Of a stretch of DNA of 6,955 nt, positions 1 through 6,144 are shown one piece after another. How positions within the stretch are numbered: the first letter of the stretch is position 1; each line of letters begins with the position of its first letter. This DNA is from Candidatus Kapaibacterium sp. (GTDB lineage Bacteria; Bacteroidota; Ignavibacteria; Kapaibacteriales; UBA2268). A program made the translations under genes and the position numbers. The notes under the pieces were generated by a model. That model was given only the letters and a program-made list of their open reading frames with translations, ran no database searches and was not told where the DNA came from. Location: contig CALHRB010000272.1 in NCBI GenBank assembly GCA_938038165.1, positions 1 to 6,955 of the forward strand, written 5' to 3'.

Positions 1-2
1 TT

Positions 3-485
3 GAAAAATTAAAATTTAGTTATTATTCAAGAGTAAGTTATATAATTGTATTGATACTTGTGTTCAGAATAATTTTTTTTCTATCCTTTTCGATAACTGA
101 AAAAGAAGCAGGAGCCCAAAAAACAGTTGAATTTATTGATCATCTTGGTCAGGAGAAGTTTATTTATCTTTTTCATTTTTATAATTCCTCCGATACCCTT
201 AATCCACAGCTTGAATGGTATTTCAGAATTAATGAAACAAGCAAAAAAAAGCGACCGGAAGAAATAAAAATTTCTCTGAAAACAAATAATTTGGACATCA
301 GGGGAATAAGAAAAACCGATAACTATGCAAACCTATTTTTGGTTTATTATTTGCCACAATCTTTGGAATTGTCGCAAATGGTGGTTAATGATTTAGCTCA
401 GACAAGAACAATTGTCTTACAGACAAGAAAATATATTATTTTTGGTAGGAAAAAGTCAGACCGACCAACCGGCTATTGGATTTAA
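3..485 (+). CDS. Hypothetical exported or membrane-anchored protein, 5'-partial
   Basis: The reading frame is open from the window edge to the TAA at 483-485, so the true start probably lies upstream. A TTG at 51 is the only start-like codon near the beginning, and using it would cut into the hydrophobic segment. Read from position 3, the N-terminus has Lys/Arg residues (EKLKFSYYSR), then a hydrophobic run (VSYIIVLILVFRIIFFLSF), then TEKEAGAQ. This fits a signal peptide with a possible AGA|Q cleavage site, or an N-terminal anchor. The remaining roughly 120 residues are mixed alpha/beta in character, with aromatic-rich patches and a basic KKKRPEE stretch. I recognise no domain or catalytic motif. 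It converges on the MerR-type gene with four bases between the stop codons and no clear terminator. Composition matches the neighbours, so it is probably a real lineage-specific gene. Function unknown. Confidence 0.55.
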   Translation, partial: EKLKFSYYSRVSYIIVLILVFRIIFFLSFSITEKEAGAQKTVEFIDHLGQEKFIYLFHFYNSSDTLNPQLEWYFRINETSKKKRPEEIKISLKTNNLDIRGIRKTDNYANLFLVYYLPQSLELSQMVVNDLAQTRTIVLQTRKYIIFGRKKSDRPTGYWI

Positions 486-489
486 AAAT

Positions 490-1389
490 TTATTTTATTT
501 CGATTCTTTTCATAAGAGCATCAATGGACATGATAAATTCAATATTAATATTTGCCAAAATTTCCTTAAAATCATTTTTTAGATTACCACCAACCAAAAT
601 GTTTGTTTCCGGCAGATAAGACTTCAATTTCTTTAAATTAGTTAATAACAGAGAGTCATTTTCGGGATAAATTATACTTAAAATAACGTATTTTGAATTT
701 GATTGCTTAGCTGCCGAAGCAATTTCTTCGCTTGGCACGTTAGCACCGAGATAAATGGAATTTAGACCAATAGTTGTTGCTAAAACCGCTATAGCGGCTG
801 CGGCAAGTTCGTGATGTTGCCCGAAAGGTGTGCAAATTATAACATTAGGGGCAAACTCGGATATCAACTCACTTTCTTTCATATCCAGAAGAAAGCTTTT
901 GAAAATTGCTGTAGCAAAATGCTCGTGGGATATTCTAAGCCTACCATCCCGCCACATTTCACCTATGATTTGAAATAATGGCAATATGATTTCAGTTATT
1001 AAGACTTTTTTGGGAAATCTGACTTTTAATTCGTCAAGGTTTTGTCTAATTTTTCTTTCATCCAAAGCTTTGATTAATTTTATGAATTTTGATATGAATT
1101 CATTATAGTTATAATTTTCCCGGGAGAAACTTTGTTGATCCTTTACAGGGCTATCATTTAAAGATTTTAATTCCTCATAAGTTAAATTTGCGATAGTACC
1201 AATTCTAAATCCTTTATGAGTGAGTTCATTTAGCAATTTTAGTTTTTTTATATCTTCGTCTGAATATAATCTTCGGTTTGATTCAGTTCTTGCGGGCAGA
1301 AGAGCCTTGTAGCGGAGTTCCCAAGCCCTGATTACATTTTTTGTCAGCCCGGACATTTGGGCAGCTATTTCTATAGTATAATTCATCAT
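490..1389 (-). CDS. MerR-family regulator with C-terminal cobalamin-binding module (CarH/LitR-like)
   Basis: A 299-residue one-component regulator, close to the roughly 285-300 residues of CarH/LitR proteins. Residues 3-75 form a MerR winged helix-turn-helix: YTIEIAAQMSGLTKNVIRAW, then ELRY, then RRLYSDEDIKKLK. Residues 95-175 are the four-helix cap of B12 modules and carry W146-x9-E156-H157, the motif that encloses the adenosyl group in CarH. Residues 181-299 are a Rossmann-like B12-binding domain with TPFGQHHEL (H193 the likely lower axial ligand), YLGANVP (213-219) and VGG (266-268). By family knowledge such proteins bind DNA as AdoCbl-bound tetramers and release it on light or when B12 is lacking. 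Oddities: Q191 replaces the usual acidic residue two before the histidine, and R147 sits where Thermus CarH has its light-state ligand His132. Two ATGs are adjacent (1389-1384), and no Shine-Dalgarno is visible. It is divergent from the DUF4397 gene, with a cluster of TnTACA boxes between them. Confidence 0.9.
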   Translation of the reverse strand: MMNYTIEIAAQMSGLTKNVIRAWELRYKALLPARTESNRRLYSDEDIKKLKLLNELTHKGFRIGTIANLTYEELKSLNDSPVKDQQSFSRENYNYNEFISKFIKLIKALDERKIRQNLDELKVRFPKKVLITEIILPLFQIIGEMWRDGRLRISHEHFATAIFKSFLLDMKESELISEFAPNVIICTPFGQHHELAAAAIAVLATTIGLNSIYLGANVPSEEIASAAKQSNSKYVILSIIYPENDSLLLTNLKKLKSYLPETNILVGGNLKNDFKEILANINIEFIMSIDALMKRIEIK

Positions 1390-1433
1390 GTCGAAATTAA
1401 AGAATAAATATCAGAAAAAAAATTTTTTAAAAT

Positions 1434-1450
1434 TATACAAAAACTATACA
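1434..1450 (+). promoter_or_regulatory. Tandem 11-bp operator half-repeats, regulator-proximal pair
   Basis: TATACA occurs at 1434-1439 and again at 1445-1450, exactly 11 bp apart and in the same orientation; the surrounding repeats are AATTATACAAA and AACTATACAAT. From memory, CarH/CarA operators are tandem 11-bp direct repeats of type nnTnTACAnnn, which this matches. The pair lies 45-61 bases upstream of the regulator's start codon, where it could mediate autoregulation. Assignment to this regulator is inferred from motif and position. Confidence 0.5.
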
Positions 1451-1480
1451 ATAATCGTAAAATATATACGATTATTGTAT
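1446..1480. repeat. Perfect 14-bp inverted repeat with 7-base spacer
   Basis: The left arm ATACAATAATCGTA (1446-1459) and right arm TACGATTATTGTAT (1467-1480) are exact reverse complements around AAATATA. The left arm overlaps the second TATACA box. No T-tract follows on the plus strand, so it does not look like an intrinsic terminator; a dimeric regulator site is more likely. In the regulator's direction it could also form a leader hairpin if transcription starts upstream of it. Confidence 0.7.
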
Positions 1481-1574
1481 TGAATGTTTATTTATAAAAT
1501 TCAAATGTTTTCAAAATGCTTAAATATACTGTAATTAAAACAATGCATCATTTAAATAGAATTTATTTAAAAGT

Positions 1575-1599
1575 TCTACAAATTTTATACAATTATACA
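1575..1599 (+). promoter_or_regulatory. Tandem TnTACA operator boxes, DUF4397-gene side
   Basis: TCTACA (1575-1580) and TATACA (1586-1591) are exactly 11 bp apart. A further TATACA (1594-1599) follows at an 8-bp step. Two more boxes, TTTACA at 1618-1623 and 1631-1636, lie closer to the gene at 1655. A weak -7-like TAAATTTA (1614-1621, one mismatch from TAnnTTTG) would put the 1586 and 1594 boxes at about the -33 region, an arrangement suited to repression by a CarH-like protein. Motif and spacing are seen directly; the binding protein is inferred. Confidence 0.45.
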
Positions 1600-1642
1600 A
1601 ATAATCATACGTTTAAATTTACAACTAATTTTTACAATTAAT

Positions 1643-1647
1643 AGGAG
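1643..1647 (+). promoter_or_regulatory. Shine-Dalgarno AGGAG for the DUF4397 gene
   Basis: AGGAG ends seven bases before the ATG at 1655, an ideal spacing that fixes this start. It is the strongest ribosome-binding site in the window; the other genes have weak or no Shine-Dalgarno sequences, suggesting this product is made in quantity. Confidence 0.8.
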
Positions 1648-1654
1648 TTAAAAA

Positions 1655-2695
1655 ATGAATAAATACAAATTAATTATAGTAGCTTTTCTTGTGCAAATTT
1701 TCATCTTTAGTTCGGCTTTTGCTAGCACTGCACGAGTTCAGGTTATACACAATTCAGCAGATAGAGCGGCTGCAGAAGTTGATATCTGGCTGAACAACGT
1801 TCTTTTGCTGGATAATTTCAAGTTCAGACAGGCAACACCATTTGTTGATGCACCAGCCGGAGTTCCAATTACAATTTCAATCCAGCCATCTAATAGCAAG
1901 GATACTGTTGGAGCATTAGCAAAATTCACTTATACGCTTGAAGCAGGAAAAAAATATATTATAATTGCAAATGGTATTGTTATACCAGCCGGATATAATC
2001 CCGTAAAACCATTTAACTTGTATGTATATGATATGGGAAGAGAAGAAGCAAGTAATTCAAATAATACAGATGTATTGGCATTTCACGGATCAACAGATGC
2101 ACCAACAGTAGATGTGGTTGAATCACTCGTAGGAGCAGGGACAATTATTGACAATTTTGAATATGGAAAATTTGCTGGATATTTAGAGCTTCCGAATGAG
2201 AATTTCAAACTTGATATAAAAGATGAAAGCGGAACAACAACTGTCATCAGCTACAATGCACCTTTAAAGGATTTAAATTTAAAAGGAAAGTCATTTGTAT
2301 TAATGGCATCAGGCTTTTTAAACCCGGCAGCCAATAATAATGGCGAAGGTTTTGGATTATTCGCAGTCTTAAATGATGGAACAGTTGCTGCATTGCCGCA
2401 AAGCACAATGTCAAATGTAATTGAAAACAGTTTCATAAACAAATTATTTACAAATTATCCTAATCCTTTTAGCGAAGAAACAAACATAACCTTTAATGTT
2501 GAAAATCCGGGAAGAGTAATAGTTAATATTTATGACTATAGAGGGAAGTTAATAACAACATTACTTGATGATGTTTTACAATCTGGTGAGCAAAAAATAA
2601 AATTTTCATCAAACACTCTCCCGAGCGGAATATACTCTTATAAAATTTTAATAGATTCAAATGTCTTCTATGGAACAATGAGTGTTGTAAAATGA
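1655..2695 (+). CDS. Secreted protein with two DUF4397-like domains and a T9SS type A sorting domain
   Basis: A 346-residue exported protein. Residues 1-23 are a signal peptide (KYKLIIVA, a hydrophobic core, then SSAFA|S). Residues 25-128 match a DUF4397 domain: ARVQVIHNSADRAAAEVDIW, a DAPAGVPITISI strand, then EAGKKYIIIANG. Residues 138-247 look like a diverged second copy (DVLAFHGSTDAPTVDVVE, then GKSFVLMASGF and GLFAVLNDG). Residues 265-346 are a type A C-terminal sorting domain with YPNPF (268-272), IYDYRGK (292-298) and SGIYSYKI (324-331), ending in VVK. By family knowledge the protein crosses the outer membrane through the type IX system, and the sorting domain is removed as the protein is anchored or released. 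The function of DUF4397 is unknown; surface adhesin-like roles are often assumed. The gene has its own strong ribosome-binding site and terminator, so it is monocistronic, and its upstream region is shared with the B12-binding regulator. Domain calls are strong; biological role is unknown. Confidence 0.9.
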   Translation: MNKYKLIIVAFLVQIFIFSSAFASTARVQVIHNSADRAAAEVDIWLNNVLLLDNFKFRQATPFVDAPAGVPITISIQPSNSKDTVGALAKFTYTLEAGKKYIIIANGIVIPAGYNPVKPFNLYVYDMGREEASNSNNTDVLAFHGSTDAPTVDVVESLVGAGTIIDNFEYGKFAGYLELPNENFKLDIKDESGTTTVISYNAPLKDLNLKGKSFVLMASGFLNPAANNNGEGFGLFAVLNDGTVAALPQSTMSNVIENSFINKLFTNYPNPFSEETNITFNVENPGRVIVNIYDYRGKLITTLLDDVLQSGEQKIKFSSNTLPSGIYSYKILIDSNVFYGTMSVVK

Positions 2696-2721
2696 ATTTG
2701 AAAACTTAATTGAATTAATTG

Positions 2722-2754
2722 AAGAGCTTCTAATTTACAGAAGCTCTTTTTTTT
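2722..2754 (+). terminator. Intrinsic terminator after the DUF4397 gene
   Basis: AAGAGCTTCT (2722-2731) and AGAAGCTCTT (2739-2748) form a perfect 10-bp stem around a 7-base loop, with eight T residues at 2747-2754. It begins 27 bases after the stop codon and separates this gene from the downstream unit. Confidence 0.92.
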
Positions 2755-2766
2755 AATTGATTGAAT

Positions 2767-2797
2767 TTTGTGTAAGAATACTCTTTTGCTATATTTG
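2767..2797 (+). promoter_or_regulatory. Bacteroidota-type sigma promoter (TTTG-N19-TATATTTG)
   Basis: TTTG at 2767-2770 is followed by a 19-base spacer and TATATTTG at 2790-2797, an exact match to the Bacteroidota primary sigma consensus (-33 TTTG, -7 TAnnTTTG). Transcription would start near 2804, leaving about 15 bases before the ATG at 2819, which supports that start codon. It directly follows the terminator, so it should open a new transcription unit running to about 6822. Confidence 0.82.
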
Positions 2798-2818
2798 TAA
2801 GTTTTGTAATTATATAGA

Positions 2819-3670
2819 ATGAATTATTTAGAATTCGAAAAGATTGTGATAAAAACACTATTAAAAATATTAATATTTGATTTACTCTTGTTTTGTTGTT
2901 TATCATTGCCATTGAAATCTGAGGATGAAGTTTACCTTAGAGATACGACAATTGAAAGAGGGACAAATTACATTATTCCAATATATGGAACAATTAATAT
3001 ATCCCCGATTGAGAATATAATTCTCGAATTTGAGTATGATGCCAGAATAATAAATATAAATTCAGTAGCAGGCGATCCCAATTTCATAATAAAGCCTAAA
3101 AGTCCTAGTGTTCAACATCAACTGAGGGAAATGAACAATGCCATATTAATTGTCAGTTCAAACGAAGCGCAGGCAAAAAACAATGGAGTAATATGTCATT
3201 TCGAAGTTGAAGGATTGGTTTTTTCTGATTCTATCGCTGATATATTTTTGAATAGAGTAATCATAAATGGAATTGAAAGAGCTGAGCTAAAAGGCAAAAT
3301 TGGAACAATAAAAGTTCGAGGTCAGTCATTTTTGCCTAATTTCCCGGATAATTTGGGCTTGAACTATCCAAACCCATTCTCTAACGAAACAAGATTAGAG
3401 TTCAATCTCGAAAATTCCTCCCCAATTTCATTTTTTATTTTTAATTCGGGCGGCAAGGAAATATATTCTTCAAGAAATACTCCAGAAATATTTGATGTTT
3501 TTAGTTATAGCGGTGATTTGATTGTTGAACCATTCGAAAAAACGTTATCCAGAGGAAAGTACTATGTCTTGTTCAGACCGCCAACTTATGATTTTGCGTC
3601 TGGGGTATATTTTTTTGGAATGAAGACCGACAAAGGCTATTACAACAGAAGTTTTTCAGTCATAAAATAA
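2819..3670 (+). CDS. Secreted protein with cohesin-like beta domain and T9SS type A sorting domain
   Basis: A 283-residue exported protein. Residues 1-34 are a long signal peptide: IVIKTLLKILIF, then DLLLFCCLSLPL, then cleavage near LKS|E. Residues 36-166 form an all-beta domain resembling cohesin or related surface beta-sandwiches: an opening strand NYIIPIYGTI, then IILEFEYDARIININSV, an exposed loop, then GVICHFEVEGLVF and a closing IGTIKV. Similarity is by pattern only. Residues 170-283 are a T9SS sorting domain with LNYPNPFSNETRLEF (YPNPF at 183-187), SGVYFFGMKT (261-270) and a final SFSVIK. At about 101 residues from YPNPF to the end it is longer than the usual 75-85, because of extra sequence around 221-260. 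First gene of a probable operon, 24 bases ahead of the next, under the promoter at 2767-2797. No Shine-Dalgarno is visible. Ligand and function unknown. Confidence 0.85.
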   Translation: MNYLEFEKIVIKTLLKILIFDLLLFCCLSLPLKSEDEVYLRDTTIERGTNYIIPIYGTINISPIENIILEFEYDARIININSVAGDPNFIIKPKSPSVQHQLREMNNAILIVSSNEAQAKNNGVICHFEVEGLVFSDSIADIFLNRVIINGIERAELKGKIGTIKVRGQSFLPNFPDNLGLNYPNPFSNETRLEFNLENSSPISFFIFNSGGKEIYSSRNTPEIFDVFSYSGDLIVEPFEKTLSRGKYYVLFRPPTYDFASGVYFFGMKTDKGYYNRSFSVIK

Positions 3671-3694
3671 TTTGAAATTGAATAGAAGGTTTTA

Positions 3695-6127
3695 ATGAAC
3701 AATTCAGAAAACAAAACAAAGAGAAAATGTTACTATTCAATTATATTAAAACTTGAATTAATTTTACTTTTTATATTCATCAATAATATATATTCATTTT
3801 CCCAGCAAATTGAAGGCAAAGACACATCAGATTATAAACCAAAAAAATATTTAAAGGTAAAAAACCCTGTTGGCACAGAGTTCTGGCTGTGTTTTATGAA
3901 AAATTACAAGGAGGACAAACGTCCGAGTCAGGTTCAGGATTTAATATTAGAGCTTTTTATAACCGGAGATGAGGATTCAAAAGTTAGGATAGAGATAGAT
4001 GGAATAGGTTACAGGCAAAATGTTAACGTCCCTGCAGGAACAGTACAGAACGTCAAAATTCCAGCAGAAGCTCAGGTGAAAAGCGATCAGGTGTTAGAGC
4101 GGCTTGCTGTTCACATAACATCAGACAAACCGGTTTCAGTTTATGGACTAAACCGAAGATTTCAGACAACAGACACATATCTTGCCCTTCCTACAGAGGT
4201 TCTGGGAACTGAATACAGAGCAATGTGCTATACAGTTTCTGATGGTCTAATGCCTCAGATAGCAATTGTAGCAACAGAAAATAATACCGAAGTTGAAATA
4301 ACACCCTCGGCAAATCTTGTGCTGCATAGGAAAGGTGTTCCTTTCAAGGTTCAACTAAGGAAGGGAGATGTTTATCAATTTGCATCATTGTTTGAGATTA
4401 ATAGCGAATGCGATCTAACCGGCACTTTAATAAAATCGAACAACAAAATTGCCGTGTTTAGTGGTCATCAATGTGCCTATGTTACACCAAAAATAATAGC
4501 CTGTAATCATCTCGTCGAACAAATGCCACCCCTTCCATCCTGGGGCAGACATTTTTACCTTGGCAGATTCGATACAAGGTCAAACTACACATTTCGTGTT
4601 CTTGCTAATGAGAGTCAGACAAGGGTTTTTCTGGATTCAAGGCTGATCAGAACTCTTGGAAGCGGCGAATTTTGGGATAGCACACTTAGCCGAGATATTC
4701 AGATAACAGCTAACAAGCCTATATTAGTAGCTCAATATTCTCAAGGATTCAAAAACGGCGATTCTATTGGCGATCCGATGATGTTGCTGGTAAGTCCCAC
4801 TCAACAGTTTCTTCAACAATACAGGTTTGCAACCCCTGTGAACGGAAGCTGGAAGCATAGGATAAATGTTGTCGTTCCAACAGTTGGAATAAAGTCAATG
4901 AAACTAAACGGCGAACCAATAGACCAAAGGCTCTTTAAGCCATTGGGTTTGAGCCGTTACTCTATTGCCTATATTCCCATTCCCTACGGAAGTCACTTTA
5001 TTGAGGGAGATTTGCCATTCGGAATGTACTCTTATGGCTTTGGTTTCGATAGAGATGCATTCGATGCGTATGGAACCATGGCCGGGCAATCATTTCAGGA
5101 TTATGAGCCAGCAAATGATACATTGCCTCCGATGGCAGAAGAGACAGAAACTATTAATATGATGAAAGTTGTTTTCAGGGACGACAGGGTTGATGATTCA
5201 GGAATAAAACTCATCGAATTAATAGAAAATCTGGGATTAAAAATTCAGATTCCAAAAATAGAAGAAGGCAGTCCACAAGTCGAGATCACCGTAAAGCCGG
5301 ACCAACAAGGGGTAATTAGCAGAGCGTATTTGGAAGCAACAGATTTAGCCGGTAATAAATCAGTTTTTTCAATTTGCTATACGCTTGACAACCGAACACA
5401 GAGATTTTATTTCTATCTGACACAAGGAAAAACCGAGAGTTGCTTTCCAGATCCTGGCTATCAAATAGGTGCTTTTGTTAAAGTTTCGGGTTTCTTTCAT
5501 TCTGCTGATTTCTCCACTTCTGGAAATATTTCGGCTCAAGGGAAATTTGGGGAGTCTTTTGGGACTGGAGGTTTGTTTGGAATTTATTTTGGCAGAAAAT
5601 TTACAAATGAATTTGCAGGTTCTGCAAGGCTATCGTTTGAAAAATACGGGGGAACTCTCGATGCTCCTGACTCTGTCATAAAAAGAGTTAGAATGCCAAA
5701 CGGCGATCTGAAGCCATTTCAGGAAAGCCGATTATTGAGACTAACCGGTGTCTTTATTCATCTTGGATTGGGTGGGGAGTATTTTTTCAACCAATATAGT
5801 TATGCTTTTGCAGGTTTAAATTTTGGTTTGAACCTCTCCAAATCAATAGAATTGCAAAGGCAAATTCTAATACCTGATAATTTTACATATACTGACGGCA
5901 CAAGAACTCATATAGATCTGGAAGATGAACAAATGCTGAACAGCCTGAGTTTTCTGAGATTGGGTTTTCTTGCTGGTTTAGGTTTAACATATCCAATAAA
6001 TCATTTGTTTTCGGCTTATGTTGAGACACAATTCACTCATCATTCAGGCGATATAATAAATGACGGCATTTGGGGATTGAATCAGATTTCACTTCAAGCC
6101 GGCATAAGATACAGGTTTTTTCCTTGA
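3695..6127 (+). CDS. IgGFc-binding-protein-type domain fused to C-terminal outer-membrane beta barrel
   Basis: An 810-residue protein. Residues 1-36 are a signal peptide (KRKCYYSIILKLELILLFIF, then SFS|QQ). Residues 57-465 match the N-terminal domain of IgGFc-binding-like proteins: GTEFWLCFMKN (60-70), VLERLAVHITSDKPVSVYGLN (133-153, given in two overlapping parts ending at SVYGLN), an LPTEVLGTEYRAM strand (165-177), ATENNTEVEITP (193-204), NKIAVFSGHQC (250-260), HLVEQMPPLPSWGRHF (272-287) and a closing PFGMYSYGFGFD with YGTMAGQSF. Residues 485-575 are a short beta region with VEITVKPDQQG and ATDLAGN, like an Ig-type linker. From about 589 to 810 there are repeated amphipathic strands rich in Gly and aromatics, ending GIRYRFFP, typical of an 8-10 strand outer-membrane barrel. 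There is no T9SS domain, so the protein is probably held by its own barrel. GAAGG at 3685-3689 may serve as ribosome-binding site. Middle gene of the operon. IgG binding itself is not implied; the ligand is unknown. Confidence 0.85.
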   Translation: MNNSENKTKRKCYYSIILKLELILLFIFINNIYSFSQQIEGKDTSDYKPKKYLKVKNPVGTEFWLCFMKNYKEDKRPSQVQDLILELFITGDEDSKVRIEIDGIGYRQNVNVPAGTVQNVKIPAEAQVKSDQVLERLAVHITSDKPVSVYGLNRRFQTTDTYLALPTEVLGTEYRAMCYTVSDGLMPQIAIVATENNTEVEITPSANLVLHRKGVPFKVQLRKGDVYQFASLFEINSECDLTGTLIKSNNKIAVFSGHQCAYVTPKIIACNHLVEQMPPLPSWGRHFYLGRFDTRSNYTFRVLANESQTRVFLDSRLIRTLGSGEFWDSTLSRDIQITANKPILVAQYSQGFKNGDSIGDPMMLLVSPTQQFLQQYRFATPVNGSWKHRINVVVPTVGIKSMKLNGEPIDQRLFKPLGLSRYSIAYIPIPYGSHFIEGDLPFGMYSYGFGFDRDAFDAYGTMAGQSFQDYEPANDTLPPMAEETETINMMKVVFRDDRVDDSGIKLIELIENLGLKIQIPKIEEGSPQVEITVKPDQQGVISRAYLEATDLAGNKSVFSICYTLDNRTQRFYFYLTQGKTESCFPDPGYQIGAFVKVSGFFHSADFSTSGNISAQGKFGESFGTGGLFGIYFGRKFTNEFAGSARLSFEKYGGTLDAPDSVIKRVRMPNGDLKPFQESRLLRLTGVFIHLGLGGEYFFNQYSYAFAGLNFGLNLSKSIELQRQILIPDNFTYTDGTRTHIDLEDEQMLNSLSFLRLGFLAGLGLTYPINHLFSAYVETQFTHHSGDIINDGIWGLNQISLQAGIRYRFFP

Positions 6128-6144
6128 TAATCTTATTCTAACAG

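Noticed and set aside
51..485. TTG at 51 as the true start of the first gene
   Set aside because: The frame stays open to the window edge, and the preceding residues supply the charged N-terminal part of a signal peptide, so an upstream start is more likely.
467..489. Possible terminator between the convergent genes (CCAA and TTGG arms followed by A/T-rich DNA)
   Set aside because: Only a four-base stem, lying inside the coding sequence; too weak to call.
1446..1480. Inverted repeat as an intrinsic terminator
   Set aside because: No T-tract follows on the plus strand, the stem is A/T-dominated, and it lies upstream of both divergent genes rather than after one.
1614..1621. TAAATTTA as the -7 element of the DUF4397 gene
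   Set aside because: One mismatch to TAnnTTTG and no TTTG 19 bases upstream; kept only as a weak suggestion.
2819..2918. Lipoprotein signal in the cohesin-like protein (LLLFCCLS)
   Set aside because: The residues before Cys do not fit a lipobox (no small residue at -1), and a T9SS domain is present.
4904..5162. Overlapping open frames on both strands inside the 810-residue gene
   Set aside because: Shadows of a long, well-supported coding sequence, with no domain and no initiation signal.
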